Shown piece after piece: positions 43,695 through 52,488 of a stretch of DNA of 64,000 nt (its first letter is position 1; each line of letters opens with the position of its first letter). The stretch is from CAMDKS01 sp964402975 (GTDB lineage Bacteria > Bdellovibrionota_B > Oligoflexia > Oligoflexales > RGVZ01), in NCBI GenBank assembly GCA_964402975.1, contig CAYOEM010000010.1:27075-91074 (forward strand), given 5' to 3'. The translations under genes and the position numbers were made by a program. Below the pieces are notes generated by a model. The model was not told the DNA's origin. It did not search any database and saw only the letters and a list, made by a program, of their open reading frames with translations.

Positions 43695-44888
43695 ATGAAA
43701 AACTTAACACATGTCACAGTCGGATTATCCATCAGCGCGCTCTGCATCACACTGAACGGATGTCAGACCGTCAAAACCGGTGGCAAGGTCGTTGACTCAA
43801 GCAAAAGAGAAGTCATTATTAGTTCAAATAGCGACCCTCGCAGCGCCCTCCCCCAAGGCGACCAAGACTCCTCTATTAATCGGTCGCGTGAGCAGTTGGA
43901 AGAGTCACTAAGCCCCAACTCGCGCGATATAAAGGCACTCTTGTCCCTTGCTGAGCTACAGCTGACGCAGAACCTTCTAAATCAGGCAGAAACAACCTGT
44001 CGAAAAGCGCTTTTGGTAGACGTCAAAAACTCAGATGCTCAAAGAATCATGGCCCAGATTTCAATTCGTCGCCAAAACTACAAAATGGCTATGATATTTC
44101 TGACCGCACTGGGCGGCGAGGACTCGAAAGACTCTAACGTTCTCAATATGCTCGGGTTGATCGCTTACAACGAAAAAAAATCCAGCGAGGCAGTTCGACT
44201 TTGGAAGCAGGCTATCAATCTAAACCCAAGCGACATGTCAGCAAGAATGAATCTCGGCGTCATTTACCTAAAAAACAAGATGTTTCAGCAGGCCGGAGCT
44301 CAGTTTGAAAGAGTGCTAAAAGTTGCACCTGCCCATCAGGACGCTAAACTGCATCTTGCGATCGTCGATGCTTCAAGAGGAAACTACGAGCAAGCCATTA
44401 CTGCTTATAAGTCCATTTTGGAACAAGACGGCTCCAATGAGCTGGCCTTATTCAACCTTGCAGTCGCCCAGAAGAATAGCGCCCGCTACGATGACGCACT
44501 AGCCGAACTTAAGAGACTTATCAAGGTTAGTAAGTCTCGCTCTGCTACCACGGATGCGGCATTCGCACTAATCGATGAGATTAATACGCTCAATAACAAA
44601 GGCGACAAGATTTCAGACGATGAATTACAAGCTTTAGCTAGTGAGTTAGCCAAACGCCCAGTTAGCAAGGCTACACCAAAGCAAACCAGCTTGGCACCAG
44701 CCTCCGCGACCAAAGCCTCGCCCGGGAATGCCAACGCGTCTCAGTCCGCCAATCAAACAGGCAAACAAGTCGCGGCGAAAAGACAGCCGTCTGAAGCTGA
44801 CCCGGATAATGCCGCCAAAAATGAATCAAGAGCAAGTGACCTGGATATCGAAGCGCTAGAACGACAACTAAAAGAACCATCGCACTAA
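43695..44888 (+). CDS. TPR lipoprotein (397 aa)
   Basis: Signal peptide with lipobox LNGC (Cys23) after MKNLTHVTVGLSISALCITL. GAGGAGAG precedes the ATG. Residues about 60-275 hold six TPR units of canonical form (LAELQLTQNLLNQAETTCRKALLVD; MLGLIAYNEKKSSEAVRLWKQAINLNP; NLGVIYLKNKMFQQAGAQFERVLKVAP). The C-terminal 80 residues are Ala/Ser/Lys-rich and probably disordered, ending with a short helix (IEALERQLKEPSH). It resembles TPR lipoproteins that guide outer-membrane assemblies (Tgl/PilF type or GltE type). Confidence 0.85.
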   Translation: MKNLTHVTVGLSISALCITLNGCQTVKTGGKVVDSSKREVIISSNSDPRSALPQGDQDSSINRSREQLEESLSPNSRDIKALLSLAELQLTQNLLNQAETTCRKALLVDVKNSDAQRIMAQISIRRQNYKMAMIFLTALGGEDSKDSNVLNMLGLIAYNEKKSSEAVRLWKQAINLNPSDMSARMNLGVIYLKNKMFQQAGAQFERVLKVAPAHQDAKLHLAIVDASRGNYEQAITAYKSILEQDGSNELALFNLAVAQKNSARYDDALAELKRLIKVSKSRSATTDAAFALIDEINTLNNKGDKISDDELQALASELAKRPVSKATPKQTSLAPASATKASPGNANASQSANQTGKQVAAKRQPSEADPDNAAKNESRASDLDIEALERQLKEPSH

Positions 44889-44905
44889 CAAAGGGGACGC
44901 CGGTC

Positions 44906-45241
44906 ATGCAACAGATCAAAGTTGGATTTCTTTCAATCATAATGCTGCTAACTTTTTTAGCCACGTCCCAAAACTTATACGCGGCACAAAAGCCAATTAA
45001 AAATCAAAAACCCGCGGCTGTTAAAGTTGACAGTTCAGCCGATCCAGATGGCTTTGTTGCCACCCCATCTACGAAGATCGATTTCTCCGACACCATGATT
45101 GACGGAAAAATGAAGGCGCCAGATGGCTTTATGCTGCAAGGCCAACAAAGTAATAGTCTCAGTCAAATGGTCAAACTACGAAGTAATTTCAGAAATGAAT
45201 TAAACAACTCACGCAGCGCAACGAAAGCGCTCGTCAAATAG
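44906..45241 (+). CDS. small exported protein (111 aa)
   Basis: Signal peptide (about 1-27, ending NLYAA). The mature part is short and hydrophilic. Its centre reads IDFSDTMIDGKMKAPDGFML, followed by SLSQMVKLRSNFRNEL, which recalls a short conserved block (DFxDTxIxGxxxxP...LIKLRxNF) that I associate with small proteins of deltaproteobacterial envelope clusters; this is recollection, not a search. It lies 17 bases after the TPR lipoprotein gene and 39 bases before the second barrel gene. An adaptor between barrel and TPR parts is a plausible role. Confidence 0.7.
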   Translation: MQQIKVGFLSIIMLLTFLATSQNLYAAQKPIKNQKPAAVKVDSSADPDGFVATPSTKIDFSDTMIDGKMKAPDGFMLQGQQSNSLSQMVKLRSNFRNELNNSRSATKALVK

Positions 45242-45280
45242 ATCTCAAAAGATTATCTCAGATTACGCCCTGACAGAGAG

Positions 45281-46030
45281 ATGAGTGTAATGAATCTTGT
45301 GCAGAAGCTGGCCATCTGCTTAACGTTAGCCGCAGGACCCATCGCCGGACTACATCCGGAGAACGCTTTTGCGCAATCAAGCTCTACCAATAAATCGACA
45401 AAAGGTCGTAAAGGCGGAAAACCTCGGAAGCAAAACGAAGCCCGCGACGACGGATTTGCCGAGGGAGTATCGTTGGCAGACGGGTACCGTGGATCCAATT
45501 CAAGCTCAAAGTATTTTCTAGGCACGATCGGTCTTTCCCCGCAGCCTTTGATTGGCGCAGGAGTCTCAGCAGGCGTGATGACGTCTTCGGGCAATGCTTG
45601 GGAAGCCTCATTAACCTTGGCCGGCGGAAAAAGAGGCGAAGTCGCTGCGCGCGTCATCCAGGCAGTTGGCCGGTTCAGGTTATCCGTGCTCGGCTTTGGC
45701 TATGCAGCTTTTGGTGGAGGCCTGAGGAACGCAGATGGTGCCTGGAATGTTTTAAGTGTTGCAGGCTTTGAATACGAGACAAGCTCGTCCCTAAATGCAG
45801 TCACGTTCGACAGTGCTTTGGGAGCATCAACAAAATTAGGAAGATTTTTGATTGAGGCAGATGTCCTTGGCATCTCCTATCCCATATTCAAATTGGGCGT
45901 AAAAAAATCATCCCTTGAGCAGGATGATGTCGACAGGGCGGACGAGGCAAAGCAGCAGAAAGTTTTTGACTCCATCGCCACTGGCTTATGCCTAACGCTT
46001 ATGAAGGTTGGTATAGGAATTAAGTTTTAA
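45281..46030 (+). CDS. second outer-membrane beta-barrel protein
   Basis: 249 aa. Signal peptide (about 1-31, ending AFAQ), a Lys/Gly/Ser-rich linker, then alternating amphipathic strands (YFLGTIGLSPQPLIGAGVSAGVM, WEASLTLAGGKRGE, LSVLGFGYAAFGGGL) ending with a C-terminal Phe (KVGIGIKF), as required for BAM recognition. It closes the barrel/TPR operon and has no obvious enzyme motif. It converges with the metzincin gene across eight bases. Confidence 0.75.
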   Translation: MSVMNLVQKLAICLTLAAGPIAGLHPENAFAQSSSTNKSTKGRKGGKPRKQNEARDDGFAEGVSLADGYRGSNSSSKYFLGTIGLSPQPLIGAGVSAGVMTSSGNAWEASLTLAGGKRGEVAARVIQAVGRFRLSVLGFGYAAFGGGLRNADGAWNVLSVAGFEYETSSSLNAVTFDSALGASTKLGRFLIEADVLGISYPIFKLGVKKSSLEQDDVDRADEAKQQKVFDSIATGLCLTLMKVGIGIKF

Positions 46031-46038
46031 CCCGCTTT

Positions 46039-46626
46039 TTATTTTTCATCTTCAGGTGTGAAAAACCGCTTTATCCGAGGCCAATAGGATGAGAAATCCT
46101 TTTCGCCCGAAATGTCGTAGTACATGACATCGTTTTCTTCCGGGACATGCTGCAGTTGAAAGCCATGTCCGATCTCGTGGGCGAAAAGCTTTTTGAGCTC
46201 CGTGTTAATGGCGCCACTTTTTTCATCTTTATTATTTGATTCAAGGAAATCTTGGTCGAATTCTACTTGGAGACTATAAGTCACGGTCTCGGTCGACTTT
46301 GTGCCCGGGACCGGCACCATTAATCCTTCGCGCTCTGTCGAAGAGAACCATTGCCCCCAACCGACCTTACCATCTCTCTTTTCTAAACCTTTGGTAATGA
46401 TCACGGGACAGTTCGCGGTATCGGGGGAATCGGAAAACTCAAGCGCCGTGAAACCAACATTATTGTTGTAGTCTTGTATCAACCGCTTCACGAGGGGAGC
46501 AAATGTCTGGTCACTATTTTTGAGGGCTAGCACGTAGGACTTAACTTCGGACTTCTCGACTCGAGCCGTCCCACAAGACGAGAATACGAGTGCCAAAAGG
46601 ATAGGAAGAAAAAACGAAGGCCACAT
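46039..46626 (-). CDS. metzincin-type zinc metalloprotease lipoprotein
   Basis: About 195 aa from ATG 46626, preceded by GGAGAG. Signal peptide with lipobox FSSC (Cys18). The zinc motif HEIGHGFQLQH (150-160) matches HExxHxxxxxH, and DVMYYD eight residues on supplies the Met-turn (Met168) of metzincins such as matrixins. There is no recognisable propeptide with a cysteine switch, although a Cys lies near residue 73. A surface or periplasmic protease is inferred. Confidence 0.82.
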   Translation of the reverse strand: MWPSFFLPILLALVFSSCGTARVEKSEVKSYVLALKNSDQTFAPLVKRLIQDYNNNVGFTALEFSDSPDTANCPVIITKGLEKRDGKVGWGQWFSSTEREGLMVPVPGTKSTETVTYSLQVEFDQDFLESNNKDEKSGAINTELKKLFAHEIGHGFQLQHVPEENDVMYYDISGEKDFSSYWPRIKRFFTPEDEK

Positions 46627-46802
46627 GAGACTCTCCACAACAATCAACAACAGCAACTAAAGCACTAGCAGAAGAACAGCCACTCGGGGGAGAACCCGAT
46701 GACAAGCTTTTAATAAAATTTCATTAGAAAGTCAATATTTTTATTGAATTTTTATAGATTCTATGGTCAGGGGCCGGCCGGACCAGGGCTGTTTTTGAAG
46801 AT

Positions 46803-47126
46803 TTATCCAATAATTACAATAGATTCCGTCTGGGTTTCTTGGCACTCGAACTTTTTAAGAGGATCTCGTGGAGGTCCGCACAAAACGACGCCTCCTCGCG
46901 GGAGATCAAAGCCTCCGCCGTGCGCGTGGCAAACGAGAACCCCATCTCTCATCTCGCCAAATTCACTAAGCTTGACTGGCTGATGAGCGCATTGGTCTAG
47001 GAAGCAAAGCAGCCGCCCCTTAACCCGCACTAAAATAAGGTCCTGCCCCCCCAAACTGCGGGCGACAATCTGGCCCTCTGGAAAATCCGCGGGCTTACCG
47101 GCTGAATAGCTCTGGCCCCTTGCCAT
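46803..47126 (-). CDS. Rieske [2Fe-2S] ferredoxin-like protein
   Basis: About 107 aa. The cluster ligands are visible as CAH (Cys46, His48) and CHAH (Cys66, His69), about 20 residues apart, inside a typical Rieske-fold frame (LILVRVKGRLLCFLDQC...GVLVCHAHGGGFDL...LKKFECQETQ). There is no membrane anchor. The ATG overlaps the hppD stop codon by one base (TGATG), so the two are translationally coupled. It probably donates electrons to an oxygenase; the HPPD reaction itself needs none, so a further partner is expected. Confidence 0.88.
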   Translation of the reverse strand: MARGQSYSAGKPADFPEGQIVARSLGGQDLILVRVKGRLLCFLDQCAHQPVKLSEFGEMRDGVLVCHAHGGGFDLPRGGVVLCGPPRDPLKKFECQETQTESIVIIG

Positions 47127-48175
47127 CAAAGTACGCCCCGACGCTCCTGATCCCTTTCAATAGCTCGGAAGAGAGCACCGAAGTTACCCTCGCCAAACCC
47201 AAGGTTATTTTTGCGTTGAATGAACTCAAAAAAAATCGGTCCAATGACATTTTTGGAAAATATCTGGATGAGGTATCCACTGTCATCACCGTCCACCAGT
47301 AAATTGTGCTTCTGGATTTTCGCCCGGTCCTCCGTCACATTCGGCACCCGCACAAAAACATCTCGGTAGTAATCCTCGTCAATATCTAACGTTTCAAGAC
47401 CAGAACCAGCCATCTGATCCATAGTCTTCAGAATATTGGGAGTCAAAAGAGCAATGTGCTGAATACCTGGCCCCTTATACTCATTTAAGTACTCATTAAT
47501 TTGGCTTTTTGATTCAGTCCCCTCATTGATCGGGATACAAAAACTACCGCACGGCGAACGCAGCGCATAGCTGAGTAGCCCTGTTTTTTGCCCTCGGATA
47601 TCGAAGTACCGAACCTCCTCAAATCCGAATACGTTTTTATAGAAGTCTGCTAGAGGTTTTAACTCCCCCTGATACACGTTATTTGTCAGATGATCCATCA
47701 AGGCAAAACCCTTGCCCTCGACCATTTCAGGTTTTGCAGCCGGTGCAAATCCCAATTCCCCATACCGTCCAGGATTTTTGTGATCATCGATAAAGTAAAT
47801 AACACTGTCGCCCACACCAAGAATTGCGGGCACTGGCTTACCATGTCTCACGTAGTCGCCCTGTGGAGCAGGTTTTGCGCCTCTGGCGATAGCCGTTTCA
47901 AAAGCCTTTTTCGCATCCTCTACCCGCCATCCTGTAGCACACGCACAGGGGCCGTGCTGTTTTGAGAATTTTTCAGCAAATGTACTCGGTTCTCTATTGA
48001 CCAAGAAGTGAATGTCACCTTGATTGTAGTAATCGATGGCTTTGGTGGTATGAGTTTTTGTCAACGAGAATCCAAGAGACTTAAAAAGTTTCTTTAGTTC
48101 ATTAGGATTTGGGGATGCGAATTCAACAAACTCGAAGCCGCAGATTCCAACTGGATTATTTTTATCGACAGCCAT
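47126..48175 (-). CDS. hppD: 4-hydroxyphenylpyruvate dioxygenase
   Basis: 349 aa, normal bacterial length. Two vicinal-oxygen-chelate domains. Iron ligands are His162 (MDHLTNNV), His240 (GIQHIAL) and Glu317 (FFEFIQR). The C-terminal helix (GFGEGNFGALFRAIERDQ) is the family gate helix. It converts 4-hydroxyphenylpyruvate to homogentisate in tyrosine breakdown or in pyomelanin and quinone synthesis. No homogentisate dioxygenase or fumarylacetoacetase gene is in the window. Confidence 0.95.
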   Translation of the reverse strand: MAVDKNNPVGICGFEFVEFASPNPNELKKLFKSLGFSLTKTHTTKAIDYYNQGDIHFLVNREPSTFAEKFSKQHGPCACATGWRVEDAKKAFETAIARGAKPAPQGDYVRHGKPVPAILGVGDSVIYFIDDHKNPGRYGELGFAPAAKPEMVEGKGFALMDHLTNNVYQGELKPLADFYKNVFGFEEVRYFDIRGQKTGLLSYALRSPCGSFCIPINEGTESKSQINEYLNEYKGPGIQHIALLTPNILKTMDQMAGSGLETLDIDEDYYRDVFVRVPNVTEDRAKIQKHNLLVDGDDSGYLIQIFSKNVIGPIFFEFIQRKNNLGFGEGNFGALFRAIERDQERRGVL

Positions 48176-48212
48176 TCGAATGACCCCCTGGCGTTAAGGA
48201 AAAGCCTACTCA

Positions 48213-49631
48213 TCAATAGGCATTTTTATGAATAAACCCACGAACAAAAGTTAGCAAGAGAATCCGGAAATCAAACCACAGAGACCAGTTTTGGATGTAG
48301 TACAGATCGCATTCAATCCTTTTCTCGATGCTTGTATCCCCTCTCCAACCATTCACTTGCGCCCAACCCGTGATGCCGGCCTTCACCTTGTGTCGAAGAA
48401 AGTATCCTGGGATCTTCCTGCGAAAGTCATTCACAAATACAGGTCTTTCGGGACGAGGCCCAACAAGACTCATGTCACCTTTCAGAACGTTGAAGAATTG
48501 AGGTAATTCATCAAGACTGGTTTTACGTAAAAATCTGCCGAGCCAGGTGGCTCGTCCATCACCCGCCGACGCAAAAATAGCACCCGTTTTCTTCTCCGCA
48601 TCCACAGGCATCGATCTAAACTTCAACATCATAAACGTTCGACCATCCAATCCCATTCGTTCCTGTCGATAGAAGATCGGCCCGGTTGAAGATAAGGGAA
48701 CCAATACTGACAGAACAATCATAATGGGCGAAAAAACCAGCAAGGCAAACAATGCGCCACAAATATCCACTAATCGTTTAAAAACACTTTGTATCCCCGC
48801 CAGCGGGCTATCATGCACACTGATGACTGGAACTCCCGAAATCAGTTCGATGCCGGCAGCTAGCTTTGTTAGCTTCATGAGGTCAGGTAGCAGTTTGACG
48901 TCGGGAACTTGATTAGCAATCGATTCTAGGTTCGATTCTATCCAGCTAAAATTTTTATACGGCAAGGCAATGATGACTGTCTGCATGGGGTGTTCGACGA
49001 AAAACTGCGCCCAATCCGCCTGTTCGTCATACAAGGTTAAACCGCGCGCTTGAGCAAGGCGTCGTCCCAGCTCCATTTGTTCCACATCACCAACCAACAC
49101 GACACCAGACACGTCGTTGGCCGAAATTTCACCCAAACTAGTCATTCTGATGGCGGTTTCTATAAATTCACCACAGCCGATAATAAGTGTTTTCCTAGGC
49201 GTAGCCCTGCGTCGATAAACCCGCAGCGCTTTCCTGACCATGCTGCGACCAAAAATGATCATCACTGGATGAGTCACGGCAAATAACGCCATCACGATCC
49301 TTGAATATCGGTATTCCTCGTAAAAATACGTGAACGCGATAAAAGTGATGGTAGCTAACGCACACGACTGAATGACGTCGATCGCCTCCAATATAGCACT
49401 ACGATGCCGATTACTTCGCCTGTAAAACCCCGCTGCAGCAAAAACACCGAGCCAAATCACCGCGATAAATGGCACCAATTTAAAGTATAGATCAGCTTCG
49501 GGGATACCCTTGGTAGCTTCAAAACCAACGTAAAACCTGAGAAACCAAGCCAAAAGCCACGCCGCAAGAACCATAACAACATCAACCGTCATACGAATGA
49601 GCGTTAAAATATTCTGCTTGCGTGGATTCAT
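48213..49631 (-). CDS. polyprenyl-phosphate sugar phosphotransferase (WbaP/EpsE type)
   Basis: 472 aa. Four N-terminal membrane helices (about 10-125), a Rossmann-like domain (about 145-260), a fifth helix and the bacterial sugar-transferase catalytic domain (from FKRLVDICGALFALLVFSP) with the KFRSM, TSLDELPQ, GDMSLVGPRPERP and GITGWAQVNGWRG motifs. It transfers a hexose-1-phosphate to undecaprenyl phosphate, the first step of exopolysaccharide or O-antigen assembly. It lies 16 bases after the glycosyltransferase gene, so the two form a small polysaccharide unit. Confidence 0.93.
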   Translation of the reverse strand: MNPRKQNILTLIRMTVDVVMVLAAWLLAWFLRFYVGFEATKGIPEADLYFKLVPFIAVIWLGVFAAAGFYRRSNRHRSAILEAIDVIQSCALATITFIAFTYFYEEYRYSRIVMALFAVTHPVMIIFGRSMVRKALRVYRRRATPRKTLIIGCGEFIETAIRMTSLGEISANDVSGVVLVGDVEQMELGRRLAQARGLTLYDEQADWAQFFVEHPMQTVIIALPYKNFSWIESNLESIANQVPDVKLLPDLMKLTKLAAGIELISGVPVISVHDSPLAGIQSVFKRLVDICGALFALLVFSPIMIVLSVLVPLSSTGPIFYRQERMGLDGRTFMMLKFRSMPVDAEKKTGAIFASAGDGRATWLGRFLRKTSLDELPQFFNVLKGDMSLVGPRPERPVFVNDFRRKIPGYFLRHKVKAGITGWAQVNGWRGDTSIEKRIECDLYYIQNWSLWFDFRILLLTFVRGFIHKNAY

Positions 49632-49647
49632 GCTTGGAAAACCTTTT

Positions 49648-50745
49648 TCACGAAAAATCCTGAGTCATCAATTCGTCCAACGCCACCCGCATTTTTGAGA
49701 TAAAGTTCTCCCGGCTAAACTTACGGGCAAAATCCCGAATCTTCTTTTCATCCCATGCCATTGTCTGTGATTGCTCTAAAGATTTTGCCAATGACGCAAC
49801 GGTCGCCTCACTGAAAAAGAGGCCTGTTTGCCCTTCAATGACAAAGTCCAAGGCACCGCCACGCTTCAACGCTATGACTGGCTTGCCGCTGGCCATCGCT
49901 TCGATAGCAGTGATTCCAAAATCCTCAACCCCGGGAAAAATAAACGCTTTAGCCCCAGCGAAAAGCTTCGTCCATTGCTCGTCGCTTGGTGCATTGATGA
50001 TTGTTGTGTGCGCTCCAGCTAGTTGACGTAGACTAGCTAATTCGGGCCCTTGACCCGCCACGATGAGCTTTTTTCCTAGGTTTTCGCAGGCTCTTATTGC
50101 CAAATCAAAACGCTTATATGACACGAAGGCTCCGGCAACGAGAAAATAGTCCTGGTTATTTTCATCTGTTTTTGACGTGAATCGGGACACGTCCGTCGGT
50201 GGTGGGATGACCAAAGACCGGCGCCCATAGTATTTTTTTATTCGTTTCTGTACGAAGGTTGAGTTCGCCACGAATAAATCAACGCGCGCAGACGAAGTGA
50301 CATCCCAAGCGCGCAAGAAAGTACTTATGAGACTCACAACAAAATTTACCAGTGGAACTTTGCGCGTCCAACCAAGATATTCGGCGCGCTGATCCCAGAT
50401 GTATCGCATCGGAGAGTGCATATAGCAAAGATGTTTTGCATCGGGATCAACAATCACGCCTTTAGCAACGCAACTAGACGTACTGATCACTAAATCAAAA
50501 CCGCCGAGATCAAACTCCTCAATCCACACTGGCATGAAAGGTAAAAGAGCTTTTCGCATGAATTTAAGCCGATTAGCCACGGGATGGACGTGGATTTTTC
50601 TCGTCTTAAGCTCGCCAGAAAGGGTTGATAAATCGCAAAAAAGTGTAAAAATTTCCGCTTCAGGATAGAGACTTGCGATAGCCTCCAGCACTTTTTCTCC
50701 ACCCCTCCAAGACACCAGCCAATCGTGAACAATCGCAACTCGCAA
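49648..50745 (-). CDS. family-4 glycosyltransferase
   Basis: 365 aa GT-B enzyme. The N-terminus (RVAIVHDWLVSWRGGEKVLEAI) and the donor-site E-x7-E region (EDFGITAIEAMASGKPVIAL) are classic for GT4 mannosyl- or rhamnosyltransferases of the WbaZ kind. There is no ATG at the conserved N-terminus, so TTG 50745 is used; GGAG lies 11 bases upstream. It pairs with the following phosphotransferase gene for surface polysaccharide synthesis. Confidence 0.92.
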   Translation of the reverse strand: MRVAIVHDWLVSWRGGEKVLEAIASLYPEAEIFTLFCDLSTLSGELKTRKIHVHPVANRLKFMRKALLPFMPVWIEEFDLGGFDLVISTSSCVAKGVIVDPDAKHLCYMHSPMRYIWDQRAEYLGWTRKVPLVNFVVSLISTFLRAWDVTSSARVDLFVANSTFVQKRIKKYYGRRSLVIPPPTDVSRFTSKTDENNQDYFLVAGAFVSYKRFDLAIRACENLGKKLIVAGQGPELASLRQLAGAHTTIINAPSDEQWTKLFAGAKAFIFPGVEDFGITAIEAMASGKPVIALKRGGALDFVIEGQTGLFFSEATVASLAKSLEQSQTMAWDEKKIRDFARKFSRENFISKMRVALDELMTQDFS

Positions 50746-51098
50746 GGCTTTCGCGGCTCCTTTGGTTTTTTACCAACTTTTCTGATCACGGCTTTCGCCT
50801 GTCCTATTATGATTACAAAGGACAAAACTCGCAGCACAAATCTCAACAATTCGCTCAAGTTGCGTCAGGACAAGCTTTTCAGGCGAAAAAAAAGTGCCCG
50901 GCAATATTTGCACCCGCACTGAACATGAGGTTAAGATTAAAACATAGGTGACATTCATTTTTTGCTTGACACCGCCTGATTCTGGAAAACGACACCGTTA
51001 TCTAAACTCAGGCCTCGTCAACCAGGCAACGCCGAAACGGCCATCGTTATTTGGACGTTAGGTGCCACTGGACCACTCGTACGGAGACTCGACTCAGC
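50746..51098. other. divergent intergenic region
   Basis: 353 bases without a gene. A TTGACA at 50966-50971 on the plus strand could be the -35 of the regulator gene, but no matching -10 stands 16-18 bases further on. On the minus strand an AT-rich stretch with CATAAT near 50800 may serve the glycosyltransferase gene. No tRNA, repeat or clear terminator was found. Confidence 0.35.
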
Positions 51099-52376
51099 AT
51101 GAGCCACTCTGACAAGCGCACGGAACTACCGGTAGCACCGCTACCCTCGTCACAACTTTTTTGTGACGTTCCCGTGTCACGCGTCACCGAGAATTGGCAA
51201 CAGGCGTTTCCTGAAATCGTCGGCCGCAGCCGAGCCATGTCAACTGTTTTGGAAACTGTAACTAAAATAGCCAGAAGCGAAAGCTCGGTTTTGATCAATG
51301 GTGATAGCGGCACCGGCAAGGAACTGATTGCCAGGGCCATCCACCGACTATCTGGACGATCTCACAAGCCATTCATCGCTATAAACTGCAGTGCCATTCC
51401 CGAAAACCTTCTGGAAAGCGAACTCTTCGGCCACGAAAAAGGCGCGTTTACAGGCGCTGTACAGCGTCACGCCGGCGTGTTCGCCAGGGCCGAGGGTGGG
51501 ACGTTATTCTTGGATGAAATCGGTGACATGGCGCCGTCGCTCCAGTCAAAGCTCCTGCGTGTTTTGCAAGAAAAGACGTTCACCCCGGTGGGTGGCAAGG
51601 AACTTTGCCGAGCCGACGTGCGAGTCATCGCCGCGACGCACGTTGATCTTGAAGGTGCCATTATCAACGGCACGTTCCGCAGCGATCTTTATTACCGTAT
51701 CAATGTGCTGCCTGTGACGCTACCTGCCTTAAGAGAACGCCGTGAAGATATTCCCCTTCTACTGAACCACTTCATCGAAGTCTCCAATCGCATGCATCCC
51801 CAACAGCCCCAGTGCTGGTTAACCCAAGAGTCTGCCGCAATTTTAAGCGCACAGCCATGGCCCGGTAACATTCGTCAGCTACAAAATTTGGTTGAAAGGC
51901 TCGTCGTCATGCGTGGCGGCGGTGCCATTGGTGTTGAGCATCTGCCCAGTGAGTTTCTGAGTGCTACTGGATTTGTCTCAACGCCCTTAAACCACTCGTT
52001 GAATACAAGATCTGAATCGATAACAAACCAAAATCTACCTCGTAACAATGCAGCCCCCCGAGTTGAAGCCAGGAGCGAAACTCCATCCATCCGTAGCCCG
52101 TTCCCTTCTGGCACAGGGCTCTCGGAGCTAAATCCTCGTCCTGGCGTGACTGCCATGCAGCTGCCGGCCGATTTTGGCGTACTTCCTGCCGAAGGAATTA
52201 ATCTCATCGAATTTATTGAGAGTCTGGAGAATAGCTTGATCACGCAGGCTCTTCAGAGAACCGATAACAATCGTAACCAAGCCGCAAGGTTACTAGGTAT
52301 GAACCGCACCACTCTCGTCGAGAGAATCAAGAAGCGCAAACTTTCGCCAATGAACCCCGCCAGCGAAGAACTATAA
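51099..52376 (+). CDS. sigma-54-dependent transcriptional activator
   Basis: About 425 aa from ATG 51099 (the open frame starts earlier at a TTG, 51051). There is no receiver domain: about 40 variable residues precede the AAA+ core, with Walker A GDSGTGKE (68-75), the sigma-54 contact GAFTGA (115-120), the GGTLFLDEIGDM Walker B region and the arginine finger FRSDLYYRINV. A 75-residue linker separates it from a Fis-type HTH (NRNQAARLLGMNRTTLVERIKK) at the C-terminus. It activates RNA polymerase-sigma-54 promoters; without a receiver domain its control must come from abundance or a partner. FlrC/FleQ-like regulators of flagella look similar. Confidence 0.93.
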   Translation: MSHSDKRTELPVAPLPSSQLFCDVPVSRVTENWQQAFPEIVGRSRAMSTVLETVTKIARSESSVLINGDSGTGKELIARAIHRLSGRSHKPFIAINCSAIPENLLESELFGHEKGAFTGAVQRHAGVFARAEGGTLFLDEIGDMAPSLQSKLLRVLQEKTFTPVGGKELCRADVRVIAATHVDLEGAIINGTFRSDLYYRINVLPVTLPALRERREDIPLLLNHFIEVSNRMHPQQPQCWLTQESAAILSAQPWPGNIRQLQNLVERLVVMRGGGAIGVEHLPSEFLSATGFVSTPLNHSLNTRSESITNQNLPRNNAAPRVEARSETPSIRSPFPSGTGLSELNPRPGVTAMQLPADFGVLPAEGINLIEFIESLENSLITQALQRTDNNRNQAARLLGMNRTTLVERIKKRKLSPMNPASEEL

Positions 52377-52419
52377 AAATCCCACATTTGGGAATTAGTA
52401 AGTTTTATGGCTGGAAATT

Positions 52420-52447
52420 TTGCGAACAGCCTCCCTATTGCTACAAT
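52420..52447 (+). promoter_or_regulatory. candidate promoter of the metalloprotease gene
   Basis: TTGCGA, a 16-base spacer and TACAAT, about 42 bases before the ATG at 52489, whose ribosome site is GGGAGG. Confidence 0.55.
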
Positions 52448-52488
52448 TTTAAGATGTTCAAAATTTGGCGATAGCACAGGGAGGTTTT

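Noticed and set aside
46760..46790. GGCCGGCC palindrome as a terminator or attachment site
   Set aside because: It is a short GC palindrome with no T-run in the needed direction and no flanking repeat or integrase.
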